From the NCBI GenBank assembly GCA_965117035.1, contig OZ220748.1:2976001-3040000 (forward strand): 64,000 nucleotides of DNA, given 5' to 3'. A model generated the notes under the pieces. It was not told the origin of the DNA and made no database searches. It saw only the letters and a program-made list of their open reading frames with translations. The position numbers and the translations under genes are program-made. Below are positions 27,793 to 35,396 of the stretch, piece by piece. The stretch is from CAZENU01 sp965117035 (GTDB taxonomy: Bacteria > Chloroflexota > Dehalococcoidia > Lucifugimonadales > CAZENU01). The stretch's first letter is position 1. The number at the start of each line of letters is the position of its first letter.

Positions 27793-27939
27793 GTGTCCTC
27801 CCCCTTTTGGCAGCGTCCGGTTGCATGGCCGCCATCTTCCCCGGCTTCCGATTCGCCAGACGTCAGAGTCGCCTCCAGCATCGTCCTGCGTCAACCTCAC
27901 GCGTTTGCGGCGGCCGTCCCCGGAGCTTGACGCCGGGGG

Positions 27940-28173
27940 TCAGTCCCGGTCGTCGTCCTGTACGTCTCGCCGGTCGTTTTCGACGATGTCCCTGCCGAGC
28001 GAGGTCAGCGCCGTCAGGCCCGTGCCGATCAGTCCTATGAGCGCGCCGACCACGAAATCGTCTGCGGTCGTGCTATGGGTGAGCGACGCCAGGATGGCGG
28101 TAAGCGCGGCGGCTATGACGAAGACGAACCCGGCGATGATGAGGATATTGGGGCGCAGCCGCTTTCGCCTCAT
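27940..28173 (-). CDS. small two-helix membrane protein
   Basis: 77 residues: basic N-terminus, membrane helix (about 10-31), short loop, second helix (about 41-60), and an acidic tail of Asp/Arg (DRRDVQDDDRD). It overlaps the preceding gene by four bases. The size and shape resemble phage holin-like or small accessory membrane proteins, but no motif proves this. Part of the TSR-protease gene cluster. Confidence 0.6.
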   Translation of the reverse strand: MRRKRLRPNILIIAGFVFVIAAALTAILASLTHSTTADDFVVGALIGLIGTGLTALTSLGRDIVENDRRDVQDDDRD

Positions 28174-28421
28174 GCTCGCCGCAGGTACTCCCGCATCGAC
28201 CTGATCGCGTCCGACACGGCGGTGCTCGGATGGTCGGTGTTCTCGCTCAGGTAGTCGGTCAGGGCCGCGTCCAGCCGCCGTCCCTGCTCGTCGAGGGCAT
28301 CCTGATCAACGTCCAGCAGCTCGTCCGGGATATCGCCACCCGCGGACGGCAGGTCGAGCGAGTCCGCGAGATGCCGCCGCATTTTCTCCTGTTGCGCCTG
28401 GCTACTCTCAGGTGTAGACAT
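28170..28421 (-). CDS. small acidic hypothetical protein
   Basis: 83 residues, mostly helical and acidic (DIPDELLDVDQDALDEQG), with a basic C-terminus (SMREYLRRA). It starts 36 bases after the TSR protease stop with GGGAG upstream, and overlaps the next gene by four bases. Family unknown. Its tight packing suggests that it belongs functionally with its neighbours. Confidence 0.6.
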   Translation of the reverse strand: MSTPESSQAQQEKMRRHLADSLDLPSAGGDIPDELLDVDQDALDEQGRRLDAALTDYLSENTDHPSTAVSDAIRSMREYLRRA

Positions 28422-28457
28422 GTCTCATTCTCCCGTCGTCCCTCAGTTGGCGTTCCT

Positions 28458-31178
28458 CTACTCAGGTAGCCATTGCGTTTGGGTCCTGTCGCAGCTACTC
28501 GTGCGGCTCCACTCGTACTCGAGCTCGATGCCCGTATGCCGCTCGTTGCCGGTCTTCTCCCATTCTGACCACGTCTCTTCTTCGGGTGTGGCTACCCACT
28601 GGGTTTCGGTGTTCCCGTAGTTGCTCGTCCGGGACTCCTCGGCTTCCTTGGAGGGGCCGCAACCCCTGACGTTCCCCGTCCTTGACCAGTCGCCCCATTC
28701 CTCGGGTTCGGGAAGCCACTGGGTCTGGGTACGGTTGCAGTTGGAGGTGCGGGAGTATTCGAGCTCGAGTTCGATGCCGTTGAACCGCTGTTCGCCCGTG
28801 GGTTCCCACTCCGTCCAGGTCTCGGTCTCGGGGTCGGCGATCCAGTCGTTCTCTGACCCGCCGCACTGATTCGTCCGGCGCACCTGCTTCTCATGCGTTG
28901 GGCCACAGCCCCGCTCAACGCCGGTGTCCGCCCACTCGGTCCACTCCAGCGGTTCGGGCGCGGCCTTCGTATCTCGGGTCTGCACCGTTCCGCAGTCGCC
29001 GACCCGGCGCTCGCGCTCCTTACGCGTCGGCCCGCATCCTACGTATGTTCCCGTGGCTTCCCATTCCCCGAATTCCTCGTCGACCGGGTCGTCAATCCAG
29101 CGCGTCTCGGTCACGTTGCACTTGGTGGACGTGCGCGATTCCTCGACCTGCCTGGTGGGGCCGCAGCCCCTCGATTCGCCGGTGCGCCCCCACCGACCCG
29201 GCGGGTCGGCTTCGGGCGACGCCGCCCACTGGTACTCTATGTCGCCACACTCGTTCTCCCGCTCCTGCTGTACCTCTCTGGACGGGCCGCAGCCACGGTA
29301 GACGGCGGGGCTGACGTTGCTCCACTCGCTCCACGGCACCTCGGTCGGCGTGGACTCCCAGCGCTTTTCGGTCTCGTTACAGTTGTTCGTGCGAGACTCT
29401 TCGGACTCAAGGCTCGAACCACAGCCCCGCGTGTTGCCCGTCCGCTTCCACTCAGACCACTCCACTTCCTGGGCATCGGCCACCCACCGGTACTCTTCCG
29501 AGCCGCACAGCGACGTGCGCTTCTCTTCCGCTTCCCGATTGTCGCCGCATCCCCTGGTATTGCCGGTCTTCTCCCAATTCCCAGGCGGGTCGGACTGCGG
29601 GTCTGCCACCCATCGAATCTGTCGGTTGCCGCAGCTATCGTCGCCGGCTTCCTCGACTTCGTGGGTTGGGCCGCATCCCCGCGTGCTGCCCGTCCGCTCC
29701 CAAGACGATGGCGGGTCAGGGTCCACCGGGTCGCCGACCCATTGAGTACGGCGGCCGCCGCACTGATTCGTGCTGGACTGTTCCTTCTCGCGCTCGCTGC
29801 CGCATCCCCTCTCTTCGCCCGTGTCCGCCCATTCTGACCACTCGTAGTCCTCGGGCGCAGCCGTCAGGCGGGTCTGCTTCTCGTCGTTACAGTTGTTGCC
29901 GCGTTCCTCTTCGATCATCTTCGCCGGTCCGCAGCCCTCTACAGCGCCGGTCGGTATCCACGCGTTGTCCCAGACAACGGGCTCAGGCTCGGAGAACCAG
30001 CGCCGCCTCACCCGCAGATGGCTCGACACCTGGAAGTACCGGCGGATACGCAACTCGCATTTGCCGCTGTAGATGCTGGTCGGCAGCCAGCCGCTCCAGA
30101 TTTCCTCGTCACCAGGGTCGATCTCAGGAACATCGACCAGCGAGTCCGGCGGCGGCGCGGGCGCGGGCGGACTCGGGCTGCCCACGATCACCGCCACCGC
30201 GTCCTCATGCCTGTCCCCCGTGACGCTTGTGACGGTGAGCGAGAAGGTCAGGGCCGCGTCATGATCAGGTGCCGTGACGGTCGTCATCACCGAGTTGGGG
30301 TCGGTGATGATGGCCCCGCCGACACTGTCCGCCTGTTCCCATTTGTAGGTCAGCGGGTCATCGTCCGGGTCTTCGCTACCGGCGGCGCAGAGGGTGAACT
30401 TCTCTCCGAAAGCGACCGTGGCCTTGGACACCTGCGCCGAGGCCGTGGGCGGGCGCTTGCCGAAGAACACGCCCAGCCTGCTCTCCGCCCTCGAGGCGGG
30501 AAAGGCCCACACGATGTTCCTATTTCCTCGACGATGGCCGCCGAGAACGATGCACGCCAGCCTGTACACTCCGTCCCGAATCTCCAAGAAGCACGGTGCG
30601 CCGGAGTCGCCGCCCCCTATTGGTCTGTCTGAAGTGAGCTCGATCAAACCGCTGACCTGGCGGCCGCCGAGCACCTCTGGCCGTGGGGCCGGGTCGCTGA
30701 CAACGACGGTCAACTCGCCCGACCGCTGCCCCAACATGGTCAGCCGCATACCGAAACTCGGCTCCGCAGGGCCACGGGCGATATACCGCCTTGAATGGCC
30801 GGCGTCATGCAGCCTGGGGGCAGCCTTCACCCCCGTGAGTAGTCGGACCATCCCGACGTCGATATCCGTCTCGGCCGGCATATCGGGCCCCTGTGGATTC
30901 GTCCCCACTCGGTACACCAGGTTGTGCCCGCCCTGGAACAGGGACTCGTTTCCCGTGTACCGGCTGCGGTACAGAGGCGCCCCGCGCGCGTCGAGGTCGT
31001 TGCCCGCGATAATGTGCTGATTCGTCACGGCGAACTGCACGTCGTGGTCTGCTCTCAGGGTCGCCACCCCGGTCAACGTCCCCGCCGGAGTGCTAGTGCC
31101 CTCGATAGCTGGTCTGGCGTTGGAGAGAATCCGCACCCCACTCAGCAGCGGGCGGTGCCTGGCGTCAACGAGCCCCAT
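28458..31178 (-). CDS. trypsin-like protein with PKD-type domain and ~14 thrombospondin-1-like repeats
   Basis: 906 residues from the ATG at 31178, chosen for AAGGAAGGGG upstream; a longer frame to 31256 gives a Cys-run without homology. The N-terminal serine protease-like domain has H55 (TNQHIIAG), D107 (TDIDVGMVRL) and S192 (GGGDSGAP). A PKD/Ig-like domain follows (about 265-345, KWEQADSVGG), then a Pro-rich linker. The rest is a tandem array of about 14 units of ~35-40 residues with the pattern W-x-x-W, TG, RGCG, a glutamate-rich strand, C, and W, as in thrombospondin type 1 repeats. No signal peptide is visible. Probably an adhesive or envelope-associated protein; export route unknown. 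Confidence 0.75.
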   Translation of the reverse strand: MGLVDARHRPLLSGVRILSNARPAIEGTSTPAGTLTGVATLRADHDVQFAVTNQHIIAGNDLDARGAPLYRSRYTGNESLFQGGHNLVYRVGTNPQGPDMPAETDIDVGMVRLLTGVKAAPRLHDAGHSRRYIARGPAEPSFGMRLTMLGQRSGELTVVVSDPAPRPEVLGGRQVSGLIELTSDRPIGGGDSGAPCFLEIRDGVYRLACIVLGGHRRGNRNIVWAFPASRAESRLGVFFGKRPPTASAQVSKATVAFGEKFTLCAAGSEDPDDDPLTYKWEQADSVGGAIITDPNSVMTTVTAPDHDAALTFSLTVTSVTGDRHEDAVAVIVGSPSPPAPAPPPDSLVDVPEIDPGDEEIWSGWLPTSIYSGKCELRIRRYFQVSSHLRVRRRWFSEPEPVVWDNAWIPTGAVEGCGPAKMIEEERGNNCNDEKQTRLTAAPEDYEWSEWADTGEERGCGSEREKEQSSTNQCGGRRTQWVGDPVDPDPPSSWERTGSTRGCGPTHEVEEAGDDSCGNRQIRWVADPQSDPPGNWEKTGNTRGCGDNREAEEKRTSLCGSEEYRWVADAQEVEWSEWKRTGNTRGCGSSLESEESRTNNCNETEKRWESTPTEVPWSEWSNVSPAVYRGCGPSREVQQERENECGDIEYQWAASPEADPPGRWGRTGESRGCGPTRQVEESRTSTKCNVTETRWIDDPVDEEFGEWEATGTYVGCGPTRKERERRVGDCGTVQTRDTKAAPEPLEWTEWADTGVERGCGPTHEKQVRRTNQCGGSENDWIADPETETWTEWEPTGEQRFNGIELELEYSRTSNCNRTQTQWLPEPEEWGDWSRTGNVRGCGPSKEAEESRTSNYGNTETQWVATPEEETWSEWEKTGNERHTGIELEYEWSRTSSCDRTQTQWLPE
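28461..30110 (-). repeat. tandem TSR-like coding repeats
   Basis: Consecutive units of roughly 105-120 bases encode WSEW-TG-RGCGP-E-R-C-T-W-type modules. Units diverge mostly at non-core positions. Two units (with FNGIELELEYSRTSNC and HTGIELEYEWSRTSSC) replace RGCGP by (F/H)(N/T)GIE and lose the first cysteine. The copy number is about 14, counted by eye. Confidence 0.7.
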
Positions 31179-31488
31179 GTATTGTTCCCCTTCCTTTTCG
31201 CATCTTGGAGATGCCCCATGACAACAGCAGCAAGAACCCGAGGGCCGCAACGCCAAGCAGGATCAGGCCCGCCGTCAGAAAACCCAAGTCCCACAGCGAG
31301 TCTGATAGCGTCCAACCGGGGACGTTCGCGCCCGGCGGGCGTTCGTCGACCAATATCACATCCGTCGCGCCGCCCTGCGGCCACCAATGAGCACTGAAGA
31401 AGTAGAACGCGAAGACGCTGACTACGAACGACACCGCCACAGTAAGCCCAAGACGCCGAGCCAGTTTGATCGCGTAGAGCTTGGTCAT
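31141..31488 (-). repeat. tandem duplication unit, copy b
   Basis: About 350 bases that recur at 31525-31873, offset by ~385. The unit carries the whole two-helix gene plus the first ~15 codons of the TSR protease. In this copy the protease start ATG is intact. Confidence 0.85.
31165..31488 (-). CDS. two-helix membrane protein, copy b
   Basis: 107 residues. A basic start (MTKLYAIKLARRLG), a membrane helix (about 14-34), a ~35-residue loop with PGANVPGWTLSDSLWDLG, a second helix (about 68-92), and a basic tail. Its end overlaps the TSR protease start by 14 bases, so the two are coupled. It is nearly identical to the gene at 31553-31873 except in the loop (GGATDVILVDERPP versus DGPENWIVDPERPL). 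Function unknown; possibly anchors or exports the protease. Confidence 0.75.
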   Translation of the reverse strand: MTKLYAIKLARRLGLTVAVSFVVSVFAFYFFSAHWWPQGGATDVILVDERPPGANVPGWTLSDSLWDLGFLTAGLILLGVAALGFLLLLSWGISKMRKGRGTIHGAR

Positions 31489-31524
31489 GCTAGGTGCTCT
31501 CGCATGTCTTCTCCCTTCACCTCG

Positions 31525-31873
31525 CTCAGCAGGGGCCGATGGCTGGCATCAACTAGTCCCAGGTATTGTTCCCCTTCCCTTTTAGCATCTTGGAGATGCC
31601 CCATGACAACAGCAGCAAGAACCCGAGGGCCGCAACGCCCAGCAGTACCAGGCCCGCCGTCAGAAAACCCAAGTCCCACAGCGAGTCTGATAGTGTCCAA
31701 CCGGGGACGTTCGCGCCAAGCGGGCGTTCGGGGTCGACGATCCAATTCTCCGGCCCGTCCTGCGGCCACCAATGAGCACTGAAGAAGTAGAACGCGAAGA
31801 CGCTGACTACGAACGACACCGCCACAGTAAGCCCAAGACGCCGAGCCAGTTTGATCGCGTAGAGTTTGGTCAT
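31525..31873 (-). repeat. tandem duplication unit, copy a, with vestigial protease start
   Basis: The copy next to the two-helix gene at 31553 carries a relic of the protease beginning: GLVDASHRPLLSEV in the minus frame, in which the start ATG has become CTG. The frame closes soon after. This shows that the duplication junction lies within the protease 5' end. Confidence 0.8.
31553..31873 (-). CDS. two-helix membrane protein, copy a (first gene of TSR operon)
   Basis: 106 residues and the paralogue of 31165-31488, with the same helices and a different loop sequence. AAAAGGGGCTGAG precedes the ATG. It is the first gene of the minus-strand cluster of six genes ending at 27520. The concentration of differences in the short extracytoplasmic loop, with the helices conserved, suggests the loop is the variable functional part. 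Confidence 0.75.
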   Translation of the reverse strand: MTKLYAIKLARRLGLTVAVSFVVSVFAFYFFSAHWWPQDGPENWIVDPERPLGANVPGWTLSDSLWDLGFLTAGLVLLGVAALGFLLLLSWGISKMLKGKGNNTWD

Positions 31874-31984
31874 CTCAGCCCCTTTTCCTCAGCCCTATGC
31901 TGCGCCGGGGCAACGCTCTGGGGGGCCCGTTGGCCGTTCGCGAAGGATACCCTAGCACAGGAATATGTAACTTAGGTGTCACCT

Positions 31985-32149
31985 ATGGGACGATCTGTGG
32001 TGATCTTCCATAACCCTGAAGGGCGACAGCCACTTACTCAGAGGCGCGGGCCAACGAGCTCCATCCACGCAGACAGGTCCGTGGACGCCAGCAATAGCCC
32101 CACGGTCAAGCTGGCCGCCGCCTGGAAGAAGCGCGGCGACGACCGGTAG
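31985..32149 (+). CDS. possible 54-residue ORF
   Basis: An ATG frame with AGGTG seven bases upstream encodes a basic peptide (MGRSVVIFHNPEGRQPLTQRR and AAAWKKRGDDR). No family is recognised. It sits in the otherwise empty stretch between the TSR operon and the right end of the 9-kb segment. Low support. Confidence 0.2.
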   Translation: MGRSVVIFHNPEGRQPLTQRRGPTSSIHADRSVDASNSPTVKLAAAWKKRGDDR

Positions 32150-32517
32150 CTGTAGACACCGTACACGGCCTACACCGTATGCGCGGCGGCCCGTGTCCCG
32201 CCCCAGCGCCGCCCGCCATACCTGCGCCGGAAGTGCGCCACGAGGCGGCGGGCCAGTTCAATGCTGTGAATGAGGTTGTGGTCGTTATCAATCGCTGCGA
32301 GCAGCGCGGCTACCCCGAGCAAGGCGGCAAGCAGCGCAACGAGCACAGGGTCAGGGAAGAGACGAAGGCCAACAACGACATATCGGTTGAGAATGCAATT
32401 ATCGTCATCGACCGTGTAGCCCTAGGCTCTTGAGTGAGTTTAGGTTCAGGAGAGTACGGTAAGTAAACCGTCTCTACGCAGCAGCTTCGTATCTAGTCCT
32501 CCTTTTGGAACAGAGTA
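32150..32517. other. stretch without a recognised gene
   Basis: Short open frames exist on both strands but have arginine/alanine-biased, non-protein-like composition. GGAACAGAG and its flanks near 32506-32517 form the inner part of the right IS-type end. Confidence 0.35.
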
Positions 32518-32540
32518 CGGACTTTTGGAACAAGGCCCCC
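32518..32540 (-). repeat. terminal inverted repeat, right end
   Basis: The reverse complement reads GGGGGCCTTGTTCCA then AAAGTCCG. It pairs with 23484-23506 with two mismatches in 23 bases. A second TGTTCCAAAAG copy lies just inside (about 32502-32515). Confidence 0.65.
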
Positions 32541-32756
32541 ACGAAGGTCTGCCTGTGCATCTCATTCTCCAGACACGGCATTGTGTTCCACCTGTCGATT
32601 TCTTCTGTCTATCGTGGAGAACCGTCCTACCGACCGGGAGGGGCAACCGACGCTTCTACTACGATAGACAACATGGGACCGGGATTTGGACGATACCTGT
32701 ATCGATAGCTCTCAGACTGCTGAATCGTGCCGATGCGGCAGGAATGTTCGACGAGC

Positions 32757-33392
32757 AAGTTGATAGACCGCCACCACCGGATGGTGGAGCGCAGGATCAA
32801 AGCTGCTCGCTTCCCTGCCACCAAGAGCCTCGACACCTTCGACTTCCTGGCCATGCCGTCGGTGAACAAGCACCTCGTCATGCAGCTGGCGCGATGCGAG
32901 TACGTCGACCGGGGTGAGAACGTCATCGCCGTAGGCAACAGCGGGACCGGCAAGACCCACGTCGCCCTCGGTCTGGGCCTCGCCGCCTGCCAGAGGGGGC
33001 TGTCGGTCGGCTTCACCCCCGCAGCCTCGCTGGCCCACGAGCTGATCGAGGCCAGGGACGAGCGTCGACTGCTCAACCTTCAGAAGAAGCTGGGCCGGTT
33101 CAAGCTGCTCATCGTCGACGAGCTTGGCTTCGTACCACTCTCCAAGACCGGCGCGGAACTCCTCTTCGAGGTCTTCAGCCAGCGCTACGAGAGAGGGTCG
33201 GTCCTGGTCACCACCAACCTGCCCTTCGACGAGTGGACCGATGTCTTCGGCTCCGAGAGGCTGACCGGCGCCCTGCTGGACCGCCTCACTCACCGTGTTC
33301 ACATCCTGGAGATGAACGGCGAGAGCTACCGCCTCAAGCAGAGCAGGCTAGCCGTCGCCACGCGCTCAGCCGGCGATCCCCCTGGCGCCTAG
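32757..33392 (+). pseudogene. istB: IS21-type IstB ATPase, N-terminally truncated
   Basis: Homology to IstB begins at IDRHHRMVERRIKAARF and runs to the stop at 33392, about 210 residues. Walker A is NSGTGKTH, Walker B LLIVDELGFVPL, and the C-terminus DRLTHRVHILEMNGESYRLK is intact. The first ~55 residues are missing, the upstream codons back to a GTG at 32727 are unrelated, and no istA is present. IstB is the transposition helper of IS21 elements. CTCCGCCCTTGACA near 33511-33524 could be the old right end of the element. A remnant abutting the 9-kb segment. Confidence 0.8.
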
Positions 33393-33966
33393 ACTCCACC
33401 AACCTCGCCGCCACTGAGGGCTCCCGACGATACCGATCGCAGGCGGACATTTTGGCTGAACACTGTGCACCGACCGGTACACTGTTGCTCCGCCCCGTGT
33501 CCTGATTTCACTCCGCCCTTGACACCCGACGCTAGTCGAATGATCTCACGCCCGCGCGTTGTATTCGGGGCTCTCCCGTACCTCCATTCTGCAGTACCGC
33601 GTGCCCCGATGGTTCCGATACTAGCCGCCCTCCGGCCGGCAGCCGTACATCTTCGCCCCGCCCGTGCCGGATCGGACGTTCACCCTGTCGACGCTGCCGA
33701 CGCACGTGGGAATGCCCTTGTCTTCGGCTCGGTCGGGTTACGAGTCGGCCACGCGGTTCTTCGTCACGCGCCCGCAGCCCATCACGCGCGTATTTGGGGG
33801 CCTGTCCTTATGTGTACTCCTTGTGACAAGAGCGGTGGGGCCCGCCGGGTAACCGCCGCCCCTGACCGGCCACGCCACGGGGGACGACGGCACCAGCTAA
33901 CCCTTCGCGCGTTTCATATAATATCACCGCACGCTAGGGGCCACGATTTCGACGTGCCGGTGGCAG
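33393..33966. other. IS21 tail and intergenic region
   Basis: The first ~130 bases are probably the 3' non-coding end of the IS21-type element (GGACATTTTGGCTGAAC, then TTGACA). After that no gene is recognised. CATATAATATC near 33915 could be a -10 element. Confidence 0.4.
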
Positions 33967-34377
33967 TTACCATGACCGCCAGTTGCGCGGCAGTGGTGTC
34001 ATGGGTGCCCGGTCGGGTAGGCGGATTGTGATTGTCCGCGGTCCCGAGTCGGGCGGTATGTACGAGCGTCTGCGCTTTGGTTTTGGCTTAGGCGAGGGTG
34101 CTTCGGCGGGTAGCTCTGCCTCGGCCCTGCGTCGCTCCCGCTCCAACTGCTCCCGCCGCTCTCGCTCCTGCCGTTCCTGTTCCTCTCGCCGCTCCATCAG
34201 GACTCTGATCCACGCCCTTCGCAATGCCTCCTCGCGCTTCGCCCGTCTTTCGTTGTAGAGCCGCGTCCTGCAGCTCCCGCTACATGTGCGGGATCGCGGA
34301 CTGCTGTGCCGGTAGAGTTTGCCACAGGGCCTGTAGTCGCATCGTCGCCGAAGAGTCTTCCGTCGAGTCTTTCCCAA
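33967..34377 (-). CDS. small Cys-rich (zinc-ribbon-like) coiled-coil protein
   Basis: 136 residues from a TTG at 34377; an in-frame stop lies two codons upstream, so no longer start is possible. The N-terminus has CDYRPCGKLYRHSS followed by CSGSCRTRLYNERR, the C-x4-CG...CSxxCR pattern of small zinc-binding proteins of phage and mobile elements. A long Arg/Glu coiled coil (EEQERQERERREQ) and a Pro/Arg-rich tail follow. A cluster of repeated TGTCAAT boxes overlaps and precedes the start, suggesting regulated expression. Function unknown; probably nucleic-acid binding. Confidence 0.5.
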   Translation of the reverse strand: MGKTRRKTLRRRCDYRPCGKLYRHSSPRSRTCSGSCRTRLYNERRAKREEALRRAWIRVLMERREEQERQERERREQLERERRRAEAELPAEAPSPKPKPKRRRSYIPPDSGPRTITIRLPDRAPMTPLPRNWRSW

Positions 34378-34447
34378 CTGTCAATCTTCTTCTATCTACG
34401 AAGTGTCAATCTGAGTGTCAATCGCAGATTGACGCTAGGTTGACACT
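34377..34447. promoter_or_regulatory. cluster of TGTCAAT boxes, two orientations
   Basis: AGTGTCAAT at 34402-34410 and 34414-34422. ACTGTCAAT at 34377-34385. The inverted forms ATTGACGCT and GTTGACACT at 34428-34436 and 34439-34447. Copies two to five form a near-symmetrical array. The cluster could be an operator for the minus-strand gene starting at 34377, or integrase/excisionase arm sites. Confidence 0.55.
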
Positions 34448-34645
34448 CGTGCCCCCTTGCCGGCGGGGCCTCTGTTGCAGCACATCGTGGACTCCGACTC
34501 GGATGCACGCGGCCCGCGCTCGGGACCGGGCAGAAGCGTCCGTAGACCAAGTAGACCACGTGTGAGCGTCTCCTCTCTCGCAGGGAGGAATGGACCCTGG
34601 CCGCCGTTAGTCCCGCGACATCGGTATCGAAGGTGTTGCCGCGCG

Positions 34646-34831
34646 TCAACGATTGACCCGTAAGGCAGCTTGGCGTTCGACCCAGGCGTCGACCTCGCCT
34701 CGTAGCCATCGGTTGGCCGTGCCGAATTTGAGGGGCCGAGGGAACTGCTGCGATTCCATCCACGCGTAGAGGCTCGACCGGCTGCAGCGGAGCCTGTCAA
34801 GGACTTCGGCGATGGTCATTAGATCGCTCAA
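34646..34831 (-). CDS. AlpA/excisionase-like helix-turn-helix protein, copy 2
   Basis: 61 residues from a TTG start with GGGAGG five bases upstream; 56 of 61 residues or more match copy 1 at 23060. The HTH is LMTIAEVLDRLRCSRSSLYAWM with the wing FPRPLKFGTANRWLR. It follows the integrase and a small gene on the same strand, the normal place for a recombination directionality factor or an activator of the element. A hairpin terminator lies in its leader. Confidence 0.85.
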   Translation of the reverse strand: MSDLMTIAEVLDRLRCSRSSLYAWMESQQFPRPLKFGTANRWLRGEVDAWVERQAALRVNR

Positions 34832-35038
34832 TTTCGCCTCCCGTAACGAAAAAGACCCCGCAGGCCGGGATGGCCGGCTAGGCGGGGTCTACGGAAGACA
34901 AAGCACGACCATGCAGCATCCTCTCTCTGCATGGCCGTTGAGTGGCCAAGTGGGCGAAAATCCGTAGCCGTCAGGGCAACGTGCTATTCGCGACGCATAG
35001 TTGATCTTACGGCCGCTCTGCGTTCCGCGTCAAACCGC
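34671..35038. repeat. 368-bp direct repeat, copy 2 (AlpA module)
   Basis: The intact-context counterpart of 23085-23452. Here the upstream end lies within the 3' end of the full-length 129-residue gene at 35007-35396. That shows copy 1 was cut from, or derived from, the same gene order. Confidence 0.9.
34853..34890 (-). terminator. hairpin terminator in AlpA leader, copy 2
   Basis: AGACCCCGC / GCGGGGTCT stem with an inner GCCGG/CCGGC stem and a T-run on the minus strand. It lies between the 129-residue gene and AlpA. It differs from copy 1 by one loop base. Confidence 0.75.
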
Positions 35039-35396
35039 TGGCTTTCTTGCGGTACATGCGACGCATGTTCCTGACGGGCTGTCCACGGCTTGCAGCGTAG
35101 TCGAGCGCGCCGATTATCCTTCTGTGTTCCACGTGACCTAGCGGTTTGTTGGCCAGCCGGTCGAGCAAGTCCTCCATCCGCTTCTGGTATAGCTCGCCAT
35201 CCGCGTATAGCATGTCGACTACCAGTTCCACTTCGTGCTTTCTCTGTAGCTCGCCGTTCTGTTTAGCGGCCCAACGCTGCAGCACGGTCAACTGGTCTTG
35301 CCCGGCCTTTTCCTTAGCGTCCTGCTTTACGGCCCGCTCCGCGGCCTGATGGTCGCGCACCGTTGCCTCGTACTTGGGGCTCAGTTTCTGGCTCAT
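35007..35396 (-). CDS. hypothetical helical protein between integrase and AlpA
   Basis: 129 residues, highly helical and charged (YEATVRDHQAAERAVKQDAK), ending MRRMYRKKASGLTRNAERP. Its start overlaps the integrase 3' end by 83 bases in another frame. I recognise no family. The conserved order integrase - this gene - terminator - AlpA, with the last three parts also seen in copy 1, suggests a fixed element module. Possibly a recombination or replication accessory protein. Confidence 0.65.
   Translation of the reverse strand: MSQKLSPKYEATVRDHQAAERAVKQDAKEKAGQDQLTVLQRWAAKQNGELQRKHEVELVVDMLYADGELYQKRMEDLLDRLANKPLGHVEHRRIIGALDYAASRGQPVRNMRRMYRKKASGLTRNAERP

Larger units (their letters stand above)
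23478..32546. mobile_element. about 9-kb segment bounded by IS-type inverted ends
   Basis: GGGGGCCTTGTTCCA at 23484-23498 recurs as its exact reverse complement at 32526-32540, and similarity continues inward (AAG then CCG). CGAAG stands just outside both ends (23478-23482 and 32542-32546) and may be a 5-bp target duplication. Only the 3' part of a DDE transposase is present, near the left end. The rest of the interior is cargo: a recognition-domain fragment, a protease lipoprotein and the TSR-repeat operon. Either an IS captured cargo, or two ends were left by deletion within a larger structure. Confidence 0.5.

Noticed and set aside
31178..31256. 26-residue upstream extension of the TSR protease
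   Set aside because: Cys-rich run without homology that overlaps the two-helix gene; a strong ribosome site precedes the ATG at 31178.
32179..32433. 84-codon plus-strand frame in the gap right of the TSR operon
   Set aside because: Biased, non-protein-like composition with an equally open opposite strand; no ribosome site.
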